A stretch of 64,000 bases of DNA from DATARH01 sp963789255 (GCA_963789255.1 CAWBJW010000002.1:1364001-1428000), one strand, 5' to 3'; shown: positions 45,887-55,264, numbered from the stretch's first letter. The notes: generated by a model not told the origin, from the sequence alone. Numbers and translations: made by a program.

Positions 45887-47760
45887 GCCGCCCGCGAGGT
45901 CGGACGGCGCCTGACATATTGCAAGAGCGCGACAAGGGCCGCCGGGGTCACCCCCGAGATCCGCGCCGCGGCGCCCAAGGTTGCCGGTCGCGCCATCGCG
46001 AGCTTGCCGCGGATCTCGGCCGACAGGCTGCCAACCGCGGCGTAATCGAGCGCCTCCGGCAACAAGAGCGCCTCGTCGCGGCGGAAGGCGGCGATGTCGC
46101 GCGCCTGGCGTTCGAGATAGCCGGCATAGCGCGCATCGATTTCGAGCTGCTCGGCGATCTCCGGGGCGAGCATGCCCAGTTCGGGCCACACCGCGGCGAG
46201 CCGCGCCACGTCAACGCCGGGATGGGCCAACAACTCGGCGGCCGAGCGCGCGACCCCGTCGGCGTTGACTGCGATGCCGTGACGACGCAGCGCGCTCGGG
46301 CTGAGGCGCAGTTCGCCGGTCAGCCGGCGGCCGGCGTCGAGCGCCCCCAGCTTCGCGACGAAGGCGCGGGCGCGCTCGCGGCCGACCGCCCCAATGCCGA
46401 GCCCCTTCGGCGTCAGCCGCTGGTCAGCATTGTCGGCGCGCAGGGTCAGCCGGTATTCGGCGCGCGAGGTGAACATGCGATAGGGTTCCGCTGTCCCGCG
46501 CGTCACCAGATCGTCGATCAAGACGCCGATATAGGCGTCGGCCCGGTCGAGCACGAGAGGCGCCGCCCCAGCGGCCGACAATGCCGCGTTGAACCCGGCG
46601 ACCAGCCCCTGCGCCGCCGCCTCCTCGTAACCGGTCGTGCCATTGATCTGGCCGGCGAGATAGAGGCCGGAGACGCGCCTCGTCTCCAGCGTCGGGTACA
46701 ATTCGCGCGGGTCGACGTAATCGTATTCGATCGCATAGCCGGGGCGCCGCATCACCGCATGTTCGAGGCCGGGGATCGTCGCGACGAACGCCGCCTGCAC
46801 CTCGCGCGGCAACGAGGTCGAGATCCCGTTCGGATAGACCGTGTCGTCGTCGAGCCCTTCCGGCTCGAGGAAGATCTGGTGACGCAAGCGGTCGGCAAAG
46901 CGCACGACCTTGTCCTCGATCGACGGGCAATAGCGTGGGCCCACCCCGGTGATGTCGCCGGCATAGAGCGGCGAGCGGCCGAGATTGGCGCCGATGACGG
47001 CGTGGGTCCGCGGCGTGGTTTCGGTGATGTGGCAGACCACTTGCGGCGTGGCGATATGCCCGGTCATGAACGAGAACGGCACCGGAGGATCGTCGCCCGG
47101 CTGGATCTCGAGCCCCTTCCAGTCGATCGTTGCGCCGTCGAGCCGCGGCGGCGTCCCGGTCTTGAGGCGCCCGAGCGCAAAACCGCAGCGCCGCAAGGTC
47201 TGCGACAATCCGAGCGCCGGCGCTTCGCCGACCCGGCCGGCCGGAATTTTCTCCTGGCCGATATGAATAAGGCCGCCGAGAAAGGTGCCGGTGGTCAAGA
47301 CGATCCGCCCGGCCATCATCCGGCTTCCGTTGCCGAGGACGAGGCCGCCGACCCGTCCGCCGGAATCCAGCAGCAAATCCTCGGCCGCGCCTTCGACGAT
47401 CGCGAGGCCCGGGGTCTCAGCGAGCAATGCCGCCATGGCTTGGCGATAGAGCTTGCGGTCGGCCTGCGCGCGCGGGCCCCGCACCGCCGGCCCCTTGCTG
47501 CGGTTCAGCATGCGGAACTGGATGCCGGCCTTGTCGATCGCGCGGCCCATGACGCCGTCGAGCGCGTCGATCTCGCGCACCAGATGGCCCTTGGCAAGCC
47601 CGCCCACTGCCGGGTTGCACGACATCTCGCCGATCGTCGCCCGGTTGTGCGTCAACAGCGCGGTCCTGGCGCCGATGCGCGCAGCAGCGGCAGCGGCCTC
47701 GGCGCCGGCATGGCCGCCGCCGATCACCACAACGTCGTATGCATCGCTCCGCTCATCCAT
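45883..47760 (-). CDS. mnmG: tRNA uridine-5-carboxymethylaminomethyl modification enzyme MnmG
   Basis: This 625-residue FAD enzyme works with MnmE to add the carboxymethylaminomethyl group to U34 of several tRNAs. It begins with the FAD motif VVVIGGGHAGAEAA. Other markers are MSCNPAVGGLAKGHLVREID, the LTTGTFLGGLIHIG block, GLYLAGQINGTTGYEEAAAQG and MFTSRAEYRLTLR. The ATG at 47760 is the first to give the conserved start; an earlier start at 47805 would overlap the parS palindrome. Its stop overlaps the rsmG start. Confidence 0.97.
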   Translation of the reverse strand: MDERSDAYDVVVIGGGHAGAEAAAAAARIGARTALLTHNRATIGEMSCNPAVGGLAKGHLVREIDALDGVMGRAIDKAGIQFRMLNRSKGPAVRGPRAQADRKLYRQAMAALLAETPGLAIVEGAAEDLLLDSGGRVGGLVLGNGSRMMAGRIVLTTGTFLGGLIHIGQEKIPAGRVGEAPALGLSQTLRRCGFALGRLKTGTPPRLDGATIDWKGLEIQPGDDPPVPFSFMTGHIATPQVVCHITETTPRTHAVIGANLGRSPLYAGDITGVGPRYCPSIEDKVVRFADRLRHQIFLEPEGLDDDTVYPNGISTSLPREVQAAFVATIPGLEHAVMRRPGYAIEYDYVDPRELYPTLETRRVSGLYLAGQINGTTGYEEAAAQGLVAGFNAALSAAGAAPLVLDRADAYIGVLIDDLVTRGTAEPYRMFTSRAEYRLTLRADNADQRLTPKGLGIGAVGRERARAFVAKLGALDAGRRLTGELRLSPSALRRHGIAVNADGVARSAAELLAHPGVDVARLAAVWPELGMLAPEIAEQLEIDARYAGYLERQARDIAAFRRDEALLLPEALDYAAVGSLSAEIRGKLAMARPATLGAAARISGVTPAALVALLQYVRRRPTSRAA

Positions 47761-47794
47761 GGCGACGGAATGTAGGCAGAGCCTCTCTGCCTGT

Positions 47795-47816
47795 CGAGGT
47801 TTCACGTGAAACCTCG
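47795..47816. promoter_or_regulatory. parS: Second parS-like palindrome
   Basis: The core GTTTCACGTGAAAC (47799-47812) lies within a perfect 22-base palindrome. The two outermost positions of the 16-mer are G and C where the consensus has T and A. It sits in the 81-base gap between mnmE and mnmG, so two strong sites lie 2 kb apart. Confidence 0.9.
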
Positions 47817-47841
47817 CGGCGCGGCGCGATAGGATCGGCTC

Positions 47842-49170
47842 CTACTTCCCCAAACAGAAATCGGCGAAGATCACATCGAGCAGGTCCTCGACATCGACAT
47901 GGCCGGTGATCTCGCCGAGGCTGCGCCAGGCGAGGCGCAGATCCTCGGCGCGCAGCTCCGGCAAAGTGGCGCCGAGCGAGCGGCCGAGCGCCTCCGCCGC
48001 GTTTTCCAGCGCCGCGCGGTGGCGCGCCCGGGTCAAGAGCGGCGCCGCGCTGTCGTAGGTCTCGGCAATCCGCGCGGCGAGCCTCGCAATCAACTCCGCG
48101 ATGCCCTCGCCGGTCAGCGCCGAGACGGGAAGCGCGCCGGATGGCAGATGCCTCCGGCTCGGGGCGAGATCGATCTTGTTGGCGACGAGCAGCGTGTCGG
48201 GGCCGGGCCACGCGGCGGCGGCGCTCGCATCCTCGGGCCGCGCGGCATCGAACACGAAGAGCCGCAATTCGGCCGCTTCGGCCCGCGCCAGAGCGCGGCG
48301 CAGCCCCTCCTGCTCGACCGGATCGGCGCTGTCGCGCAGGCCCGCGGTGTCGGCGAGAACCACCGGATAGCCGGCGAGATCGATCGCGACCTCGATCACG
48401 TCGCGCGTCGTGCCGGCGATCGGCGAGGTGATCGCCGCCTCGCGCCGGGCGAGCTGGTTCAAAAGGCTCGATTTGCCGGCATTGGGCGGGCCGACGATCG
48501 CCACCGCAATGCCGTCGCGCAGCCGCTCGCCGCGGTGGCCGTCGGCGAGATGGCGCACCATCTCGCCGACGAGCGACGCTGTCTCGGCGGCGACCCGCGC
48601 CTCGATCTCGGGCGGCAGATCCTCATCGGGAAAATCGATGGCCGCTTCGAGATGGGCAAGCAGGCGCAGCAGCCGCTCGCCCCAGCCGCGATAGAGTTCG
48701 CCGAGCCTTCCGTCGAGCTGGCGCAACGCCTGGCGGCGCTGCGCCTCGGTCTCCGCCGCAGCAAGATCCGCGACCGCTTCGGCCTGGACCAGGTCGAGCT
48801 TGCCGTTGAGAAAGGCGCGGCGGGTGAATTCTCCAGGCTCGGCGAGGCGCAGGCCTTGCCCGTGCAGCGCCGCCATGACCGCGGCGAGGACGGCCCGGCT
48901 GCCGTGCAGGTGCAACTCGGCGACGTCCTCGCCGGTGACGCTGCGCGGCCCCGGAAACCACAGCGCGAGTCCGTCGTCGAGCGCCTCACCGCTGGCCGGA
49001 TCATGCAGCCGGACATGGCGTGCGACCCGAGGCGGCGGGAGCTTTCCGGCAAGCGCCTGGAGGGCTAGCCCGGAGGCCGGGCCGGAGAGGCGGACGATCG
49101 CGATCGCCGCGCGTCCGGCGGCGGTCGCCGGGGCGAAGATCGTGTCGGAAGGAGACCCGCCGGCTGTCAG
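47842..49170 (-). CDS. mnmE: tRNA modification GTPase MnmE
   Basis: This 442-residue GTPase is the partner of MnmG. The start is DTIFAPATAAGRAAIAIVRL, the G-domain motif is GPPNAGKSSLLNQL with IAGTTRDVIEVAID, and the protein ends in FCLGK with the catalytic Cys. No ATG, GTG or TTG is available in frame near the conserved start; a CTG at 49170 overlaps the stop of the upstream ferredoxin gene (CTGA) and gives the right length. The start codon is therefore inferred from context. It belongs to the mnmE-mnmG-rsmG-parA-parB set. Confidence 0.92.
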   Translation of the reverse strand: MTAGGSPSDTIFAPATAAGRAAIAIVRLSGPASGLALQALAGKLPPPRVARHVRLHDPASGEALDDGLALWFPGPRSVTGEDVAELHLHGSRAVLAAVMAALHGQGLRLAEPGEFTRRAFLNGKLDLVQAEAVADLAAAETEAQRRQALRQLDGRLGELYRGWGERLLRLLAHLEAAIDFPDEDLPPEIEARVAAETASLVGEMVRHLADGHRGERLRDGIAVAIVGPPNAGKSSLLNQLARREAAITSPIAGTTRDVIEVAIDLAGYPVVLADTAGLRDSADPVEQEGLRRALARAEAAELRLFVFDAARPEDASAAAAWPGPDTLLVANKIDLAPSRRHLPSGALPVSALTGEGIAELIARLAARIAETYDSAAPLLTRARHRAALENAAEALGRSLGATLPELRAEDLRLAWRSLGEITGHVDVEDLLDVIFADFCLGK

Positions 49171-49523
49171 TGCTTCGGCGGCAGCTGGTCGGGCTGCAAT
49201 ATCAATCGCGTGACCCGTCCGCCGTTTTTCACGTGGGTATCGAGAATCTCGTCGATGTCCTGCGTGTTTTCGTAGTGGTACCACACACCTTCCGGGTAGA
49301 TCACCATATTGGGGCCGAGTTCGCAGCGGTCGAGGCAACCCGAGGCATTGCAGCGGATGTTCTCGATGCCCATCTGGCGCGCCTTCTCGCGCATATAGCC
49401 CCGCAGTTTCTCGCTGCCGCCGGCGCTGCAGCAGCCGCGCGGATGGCCCTCGGGGCGCACGTTGGTGCACATGAAGATGTGGCGGTCGTAAAACAGGCGC
49501 GGGTCGGCGGGCGCATCTGCCAT
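49167..49523 (-). CDS. Thioredoxin-like [2Fe-2S] ferredoxin domain protein
   Basis: This 118-residue protein has the thioredoxin-like ferredoxin cysteine pattern: HIFMCTN, then RGCCSAGGS, and ASGCLDRCELGPNMVIYPEG, which together supply the ligands for a [2Fe-2S] cluster. Family members are small electron-transfer or regulatory proteins. A GCGGAGAT ribosome site precedes the ATG at 49523. It is on the strand of mnmE and its stop overlaps the mnmE start, so it is likely co-transcribed, although a functional link is unknown. Confidence 0.88.
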   Translation of the reverse strand: MADAPADPRLFYDRHIFMCTNVRPEGHPRGCCSAGGSEKLRGYMREKARQMGIENIRCNASGCLDRCELGPNMVIYPEGVWYHYENTQDIDEILDTHVKNGGRVTRLILQPDQLPPKH

Positions 49524-49663
49524 TCAATATCTCCGCTGTTGTCTGGCGGAGCGGGTAACGCTATCCGCCGTTCTGTGTCTAAGATGGCCGCAAACCCTAA
49601 CCCGTCGAGCCGTCCGCGGCAACACATCCGGGCGCAACCCGCCCCAAAGGATTGAACATAGGA

Positions 49664-51706
49664 ATGATCACGGCAAAGAACCGCCTCGGCCAGGAAACCA
49701 GCCCCTACCTCTTGCAGCACAAGGACAACCCGGTCCACTGGCAGGCGTGGAACGCCGAGACGCTGGCCGCCGCCAAGGAGGCCGACAAGCCGATCCTCCT
49801 GTCGATCGGCTATGCCGCCTGCCACTGGTGCCATGTGATGGCGCATGAAAGCTTCGAGGACCCGGCGATCGCGGCGGCGATGAACGAGAACTTCGTCAAC
49901 ATCAAGGTCGATCGCGAAGAGCGTCCCGATCTCGACGCGATCTACATGAACGCGCTGGCGTTGACCGGAGAGCATGGCGGCTGGCCGCTGACGATGTTTC
50001 TGACCCCGGACGGCGAACCGTTCTGGGGCGGCACCTATTTCCCGCCCGAGCCGCGCTGGGGCCGGCCCGGCTTCCCGCAGGTGCTGGCGTCGATCGCTGC
50101 GGCCTATCGCGACAACCGCGAGGATGTTGCAAAGAACGTCGCCTCCTTGCGCAAGGGCCTGCAGCGGCTCGGCCAGCCGCAGCGTGGCGAGGACGGCGCA
50201 CCCGCAATCTCAGCGGGGCTGTTCGACCGCATCGCCGAGCGCCTGTTGCGCGAGGCCGACCCGCTCAACGGCGGGATCGGCAGCGCCCCCAAATTCCCGC
50301 AATGCGGAATCTTCGAGCTGTTGTGGCGCGCCTGGAAACGCACCCGCCGCGAACCCTATCGCGAAGCCGTGCTGCGCACGCTCTCGACGATCAGCCAAGG
50401 CGGCATTTACGACCATCTCGGCGGCGGCTACGCACGCTACGCGACCGATGCGCGCTGGCTGGTGCCGCATTTCGAGAAGATGCTGTACGACAACGCCGAA
50501 CTGGTCGGCCTCCTGACGCTGGTGTGGCAGGAAACCCGCGACCCGCTTTGCGCAGCGCGGGTCGCCGAGACGATCGGCTGGCTCGAACGCGAAATGACCG
50601 GCCCCGAGGGCGGCTTCTACAGCAGCCTCGACGCCGACAGCGAGCATGAGGAGGGAAAATTCTACGTCTGGTCGGCGGCCGAGATTGACGCGGTGCTCGG
50701 CGAAGAGGCTGTTTTGTTCAAGCGCTTCTATGACGTCAGCGCAGACGGCAATTGGGAGGGCCACAACATCCTCAACCGGCTGGCGCACCCGGCCCTCGCC
50801 GACGCCGCGAGCGAGGCCGCGCTGGCGCGCTGCCGCAAGTTGCTGTTGGCGGCCCGCGCGCCGCGGGTCCGGCCCGGGCTCGACGACAAGGTGCTAGTCG
50901 ATTGGAACGGGCTGATGATCGCGGCGCTCGCCGAAGCCGGCCTCGCCTTCGAGCGCGCCGACTGGCTGGCGCTGGCCGAGCGCGCCTTCGCCTTCATCCG
51001 CGGGCATATGACCGGCCCCGACGGCAGGCTGCGGCACAGCTGGCGGGCCGGCATGGCGCGCCATCCGGCGAGCGTTGACGATTACGCCAATTTGTGCCGC
51101 GCCGCGCTGGCGCTCTACGAAGCCACCTCCGACAGCGCCTATCTGGCGCAAGCGCGCCGTTGGGTGGCGGTGCTCGACCGCCATCACTGGGATAGGCCGG
51201 AGGGCGCCTATTTCTTCGCGGCCGACGACACATCAGACCTGATCGCGCGGGTCAAAACCGCCAGCGATGCGGCCGTGCCGTCGGGCAACGGTACGATGGT
51301 CGGGGTGCTGAGCCGGCTCGCCTTGCTGACCGGTGAGGATGATTACCGCCGGCATGCCGAGGCGATCATCGCCGTCTTCGCCGGCGAACTCGGGCGCAAT
51401 TTCTTCCCGCTCGCGACCCTGATCAACAATGCCGAGCTGGCCGGGAAGCCGGTACAGATCGTCCTCGTCGGCGATCGCGCCGACCCGTCCTTCGCGGCCT
51501 TGCAGCGGGCGGTTTACGGCGTGTCGCTGCCGAACCGGGTGGTGCTTGCGGTGGCGCCCGGTGAGGCGTTGCCGCCCGGTCACCCGGCGCACGGCAAGGG
51601 GCTCGTCGGCGGTCGGACGGCGGTCTATGTCTGCGACGGCCCGGTCTGCTCATTGCCGATTACCGACCCCACGGCGCTGGTCGACAACCTGCTGGCGCTG
51701 CGCTAA
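49664..51706 (+). CDS. DUF255 (YyaL/SSP411-like) thioredoxin domain protein
   Basis: This 680-residue protein starts with a thioredoxin-like domain (ETSPYLLQHKDNPVHWQAW, then the CxxC block GYAACHWCHVMAHESF), followed by a large alpha/alpha toroid region with a block typical of mannose-isomerase-like folds (GGGYARYATDARWLVPHFEKM). The fusion is the DUF255/YyaL family, conserved from bacteria to animals (SPATA20). Function is uncertain; thioredoxin-type redox activity is plausible. The ATG at 49664 follows a purine-rich stretch. It is divergent from the ferredoxin gene. Confidence 0.88.
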   Translation: MITAKNRLGQETSPYLLQHKDNPVHWQAWNAETLAAAKEADKPILLSIGYAACHWCHVMAHESFEDPAIAAAMNENFVNIKVDREERPDLDAIYMNALALTGEHGGWPLTMFLTPDGEPFWGGTYFPPEPRWGRPGFPQVLASIAAAYRDNREDVAKNVASLRKGLQRLGQPQRGEDGAPAISAGLFDRIAERLLREADPLNGGIGSAPKFPQCGIFELLWRAWKRTRREPYREAVLRTLSTISQGGIYDHLGGGYARYATDARWLVPHFEKMLYDNAELVGLLTLVWQETRDPLCAARVAETIGWLEREMTGPEGGFYSSLDADSEHEEGKFYVWSAAEIDAVLGEEAVLFKRFYDVSADGNWEGHNILNRLAHPALADAASEAALARCRKLLLAARAPRVRPGLDDKVLVDWNGLMIAALAEAGLAFERADWLALAERAFAFIRGHMTGPDGRLRHSWRAGMARHPASVDDYANLCRAALALYEATSDSAYLAQARRWVAVLDRHHWDRPEGAYFFAADDTSDLIARVKTASDAAVPSGNGTMVGVLSRLALLTGEDDYRRHAEAIIAVFAGELGRNFFPLATLINNAELAGKPVQIVLVGDRADPSFAALQRAVYGVSLPNRVVLAVAPGEALPPGHPAHGKGLVGGRTAVYVCDGPVCSLPITDPTALVDNLLALR

Positions 51707-51736
51707 TGTTCGCCAAATGTTCATAGCGAGGCGGCC

Positions 51737-52184
51737 ATGCCCTCTCTTACCATTCAGAGCCCGGTGGGGCAGACTCACGATTGACGAGAGCGACGAAGCG
51801 ATCGTCGCGATCCGCTGGGCGAACGCGCCCTCCGGCAACGGCAGCAAGCTGCTCGCCGAGGCTGCGAACCAGCTCGCCGCCTATTTCAATGGCAAACTGC
51901 TGCGTTTCGATTTGCCGCTCGCTCCTGCCGGGACGCCGTTCGAGACGCGCGTCTGGTCGGCGATGCAGGCCATCCCTTACGGCAAGACGCGCTGCTACGG
52001 CGACCTCGCAATCTCCGTCGGCTCGGCGCCGCGCGCGGTCGGCCGCGCCTGCGGCAGAAACCCGATCCCGATCGTCATTCCGTGCCACCGCGTGCTGGCA
52101 AAGGGCGGCCTCGGCGGCTACAGCGGCGACGGCGGCCTCGCCACCAAAACCCGGCTGCTCGCGCTTGAGGGCGCGCTGGTTTAG
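51737..52184 (+). CDS. Methylated-DNA-protein cysteine methyltransferase (Ogt-like), frameshifted
   Basis: This gene encodes about 148 residues of an O6-alkylguanine-DNA alkyltransferase fold. The late domain has the helix-turn-helix FETRVWSAMQAIPYGKTRCY, RACGRNPIPIVIPCHRVL with the reactive Cys in PCHR, and GGYSGDGGLATK. The N-terminal end (MPSLTIQSPVG) is in another frame: one base near 51770 shifts it, and removing it gives SPVGRLTIDESDE. The start at 51737 follows GGCGG. It repairs O6-alkylguanine by suicide transfer. The quinone reductase gene follows 77 bases downstream. Confidence 0.82.
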
Positions 52185-52261
52185 AGTTTCCGGCACACTC
52201 TCGCGTCATGCCGGGCTTGACGGGGTGAAGAGAGCGGCTACGCCAACAGAGGAGAACGGCA

Positions 52262-53236
52262 ATGGTGCAGGCGATCCGTTTTGCGAAAACCGGCGGCCCC
52301 GAGGTCCTCGAATGGCAGCAGGTCGAAATCGGCAAGCCCGGGCCGGGGCAGGTCCGGCTGCGCCACAGCGCGGTCGGGCTCAACTACATCGACACCTATC
52401 AGCGCAGCGGGCTGTACCCGATGACATTGCCGAGCGGGCTTGGTTCCGAGGCCGCCGGCATAATCGAGGAGGTCGGGCCGGGGGTCAGCGGATTGAAGGC
52501 GGGCGACCGCGTCGCCTATGCCGGGGGACCGCTCGGCGCCTATAGCGAGGCGCGGGTCATGCCGGCCGACCGGCTCGTCCCGGTCCCGGCCGGGATCACC
52601 GACGAGCAGGCCGCGGCGATGATGCTGAAGGGCATGACCGCCTGGTACCTGATCCGCCGCACCCATGCGGTCAAACGCGGCGAGACGATCCTGATCCACG
52701 CCGCGGCCGGCGGGGTCGGCCTCATCGTCTGCCAATGGGCCAAGCATTTGGGTGCGACGGTGATCGGCACGGTCGGCGACGATGAGAAGGCCGCGCTCGC
52801 CAAACGTCACGGTTGCGACCATCCGATCAACTACCGGCGCGAGGATTTCGTCGCGCGGGTCAATGAGATCACCGGCGGCCGGAAATGCCCGGTCGTCTAC
52901 GATTCGGTCGGCAAGGATACGTTCTACAAATCATTGGATTGCATCGCGCCACTGGGCCTGATGGCATCGTTCGGGCAGTCCTCGGGCGCTATCGGCCCGG
53001 TCGATATTGGCATCCTTGCCGGCAAGGGTTCGCTGTTCCTGACCCGCCCGACCTTGAACACCTACACGGCGAGCCGCGAGGATCTGCTGACCGCGTCGCG
53101 CGAGCTGTTCGAGGTGGTGCTGAGCGGCGCGGTCAAGATCGCGGTCAACCAAAGCTACAAACTGCGCGACGCGGCACAGGCCCACCGCGACCTGCAGAAC
53201 CGCAAGACCACCGGCTCGACCGTGTTTACGGTGTAG
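52262..53236 (+). CDS. qor: Quinone oxidoreductase (zinc-independent MDR family)
   Basis: This 324-residue protein is a Qor-type NADPH:quinone reductase. It has GLNYIDTYQRSGLYP, LGSEAAGIIEEVGPGVSGLK, the nucleotide-binding HAAAGGVGLIVCQWAKHLG and the ending RKTTGSTVFTV. It reduces quinones and so limits redox cycling. GGAG precedes the ATG. It lies after the methyltransferase gene on the same strand and is convergent with rho; a long palindrome lies between the stops. Confidence 0.92.
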   Translation: MVQAIRFAKTGGPEVLEWQQVEIGKPGPGQVRLRHSAVGLNYIDTYQRSGLYPMTLPSGLGSEAAGIIEEVGPGVSGLKAGDRVAYAGGPLGAYSEARVMPADRLVPVPAGITDEQAAAMMLKGMTAWYLIRRTHAVKRGETILIHAAAGGVGLIVCQWAKHLGATVIGTVGDDEKAALAKRHGCDHPINYRREDFVARVNEITGGRKCPVVYDSVGKDTFYKSLDCIAPLGLMASFGQSSGAIGPVDIGILAGKGSLFLTRPTLNTYTASREDLLTASRELFEVVLSGAVKIAVNQSYKLRDAAQAHRDLQNRKTTGSTVFTV

Positions 53237-53246
53237 CTTCACTATC

Positions 53247-53322
53247 GTCATCCCGGCGCAGGCCGGGACCCATTCTGCCGCTCGACCGCTGCGGGGTGGG
53301 TCCCGGCCTGCGCCGGGATGAC
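53247..53322. repeat. Palindromic repeat with perfect 26-bp arms
   Basis: The left arm (53247-53272) and right arm (53297-53322) are exact reverse complements, starting GTCATCCCGGCGCAGGCCGG. A 24-base spacer separates them. It lies between the converging qor and rho genes, where it may serve as a two-way terminator. The word class is common in alphaproteobacteria. Confidence 0.92.
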
Positions 53323-53331
53323 ATCGCAAGC

Positions 53332-54588
53332 TCAGGTGTTCATCGCATCGAAGAACTCGGAATTGTTCTTCAATTCCTTGAGCTTATTGATCAGGAATTC
53401 GAGCCCGTCATTGGTGCCCATCGGCATCAACACGCGGCGCAACACCCACATCTTCGCCAGGACACCGCGGTCGACCAGCAATTCCTCCTTGCGGGTGCCC
53501 GATTTGGTGATGTCGAGCGCCGGGAAAGTGCGCTTGTCCGCCACCTTGCGATCGAGCACGATTTCCGAATTGCCGGTGCCCTTGAACTCCTCGAAGATCA
53601 CCTCGTCCATGCGCGAGCCGGTATCGATGAGGGCGGTGGCGATGATCGTTAAGGAGCCGCCTTCCTCGATGTTGCGCGCCGCACCGAAAAACCGCTTCGG
53701 GCGCTGCAAGGCGTTGGCGTCGACGCCGCCGGTCAACACCTTGCCCGAGGACGGTACGACCGTGTTGTAGGCGCGCGCGAGGCGGGTGATCGAATCCAGG
53801 AGGATCACGACGTCGCGCTTGTGCTCGACGAGCCGCTTGGCCTTCTCGATCACCATCTCGGCAACCTGGACGTGGCGCACCGCCGGCTCGTCGAAGGTCG
53901 AGCTGATGACCTCGCCCTTGACCGAGCGGGCCATGTCGGTGACCTCCTCCGGCCGCTCGTCGATCAACAGCACGATCAGGTAGACTTCGGGATGATTGGT
54001 CGCGAGAGCGTGCGCGATGTTCTGCAGCATCACGGTCTTGCCGGTGCGTGGCGGCGACACGATCAGCGCGCGCTGGCCCTTGCCTAGCGGCGTGATCAGG
54101 TCGAGCACCCGCGTCGTCAGGTCCTTTTTCGTCGGGTCGTCCAGCTCCAGCTCGATCTTCTCTTCGGGGTAGAGCGGCGTCAGATTGTCGAAATTGATCC
54201 GGTGGCGCAGCCGGTCCGGTTCCTCGAAATTGATGCTGTTGACCTTGAGCAGCGCGAAATAGCGCTCGCCGTCGCGCGGCGAGCGGATCTGCCCTTCGAC
54301 GGTATCGCCGGTGCGCAGCCCGAAGCGGCGCACCTGGTTCGGGCTGACGTAGATGTCGTCCGGCCCGGCCAGATAGTTCGCCTCCGGCGAGCGCAGGAAG
54401 CCGAACCCATCGGACAAGACTTCGAGTACGCCGTCGCCCGAGATCGGCACGTCGTTCTCGGCGAGCTGCTTCAGCACCGCGAACATCATGTCCTGCTTGC
54501 GCAGCGACGAGGCGTTCTCGATCTGCAGCTCTTCGGCAAAAGCAAGCAGCTCTGCGGGCGTGTTCCGCTTCAGTTCCTGGAGATTCAT
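53332..54588 (-). CDS. rho: Transcription termination factor Rho
   Basis: This 418-residue hexameric helicase ends transcription of untranslated RNA. It has the Rho N-terminal helices (MNLQELKRNTPAELLAFAEE), the cold-shock-like RNA domain (GDGVLEVLSDGFGFLRSPEAN), Walker A SPPRTGKT and DERPEEVTDM. The ATG at 54588 gives the conserved start. The 226-base leader upstream holds a perfect small hairpin at 54736-54754 that could have a regulatory role. The hemE-hemH-hemJ unit is on the same strand. Confidence 0.98.
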   Translation of the reverse strand: MNLQELKRNTPAELLAFAEELQIENASSLRKQDMMFAVLKQLAENDVPISGDGVLEVLSDGFGFLRSPEANYLAGPDDIYVSPNQVRRFGLRTGDTVEGQIRSPRDGERYFALLKVNSINFEEPDRLRHRINFDNLTPLYPEEKIELELDDPTKKDLTTRVLDLITPLGKGQRALIVSPPRTGKTVMLQNIAHALATNHPEVYLIVLLIDERPEEVTDMARSVKGEVISSTFDEPAVRHVQVAEMVIEKAKRLVEHKRDVVILLDSITRLARAYNTVVPSSGKVLTGGVDANALQRPKRFFGAARNIEEGGSLTIIATALIDTGSRMDEVIFEEFKGTGNSEIVLDRKVADKRTFPALDITKSGTRKEELLVDRGVLAKMWVLRRVLMPMGTNDGLEFLINKLKELKNNSEFFDAMNT

Positions 54589-54735
54589 GGGATGTTTGGC
54601 CGTAATAGGGAATGCGCGATAGGAAAGGTTCGACCCGTCTTCGGGAGTGCTGCGCGGACAACGGTCCGGCTGCCGGGAAGGGGTCTGGGAGTTTGTCGGG
54701 GACCTATGAAAGACGACCGGCTGGCGGTATGGCGG

Positions 54736-54754
54736 CTCCCTTACTTGAAGGGAG
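54736..54754 (-). promoter_or_regulatory. Hairpin in the rho leader
   Basis: CTCCCTT and AAGGGAG form a perfect 7-bp stem around a five-base loop, about 150 bases ahead of the rho start. Rho is known to autoregulate in its leader in some bacteria; this is only a candidate structure. Confidence 0.4.
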
Positions 54755-54814
54755 ATATGCAAGTCAAACACGATTGCAAGGGGGTTGGTTCAGCTCGAAT
54801 ATACCGCGTCAGGC

Positions 54815-55264
54815 TCAAAACGGCTTGATCACCACGAGAAACACGATCGCGATCATCACCACCGTCGGTATCTCGTTCATAACCCGATAGAAACCCGGGG
54901 AGTGGGAGAATTTTCGGGCGGCCAGGTCGCGCCGCCAATAGGCCAGCAATCCGTGGAAGACGGTCAGCAACGCGACAAGGGCGAGCTTCGCCCAAATCCA
55001 GCCGCGGTGCCAATCGACGACCCCCGGGCACGCCGCCAGCAGCAGCCCAAAACCATAGGTCAGCCCTGCCGCCGGCAGCATAATTCCGCGCAAAAGCCGC
55101 CGTTCCATGATCTCCAGCATCGCCGCGCGGCGCGAATCGGGCGGTACGCCGGCGTGGTAGACGTAGAGCCGCGGCAGGTACAGCAGCCCCGCCATCCACG
55201 CGATGACGGCAATGATGTGCAGCGCCTTCAGCGAGGGATAGGCGGCGGCGAGAATGTCGCTCAC
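54815..55264 (-). CDS. hemJ: Protoporphyrinogen oxidase HemJ
   Basis: This 149-residue membrane protein has four hydrophobic helices and the HemJ features AYPSLKALHIIAVIAWMAGLL at the start, with a conserved His, WIWAKLALVALLTVFHG, and RVMNEIPTVVMIAIVFLVV at the end. It oxidises protoporphyrinogen IX to protoporphyrin IX, the step before ferrochelatase, which precedes it here. The ATG at 55264 overlaps the hemH stop (ATGA). Confidence 0.93.
   Translation of the reverse strand: MSDILAAAYPSLKALHIIAVIAWMAGLLYLPRLYVYHAGVPPDSRRAAMLEIMERRLLRGIMLPAAGLTYGFGLLLAACPGVVDWHRGWIWAKLALVALLTVFHGLLAYWRRDLAARKFSHSPGFYRVMNEIPTVVMIAIVFLVVIKPF

Noticed and set aside
45781..47775. Open frame of 664 codons opposite mnmG
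   Set aside because: The minus-strand MnmG is complete and diagnostic; the antisense frame has no motifs.
49224..49239. Third parS site (TTTTTCACGTGGG)
   Set aside because: Only the left half matches; the right arm lacks GAAAC.
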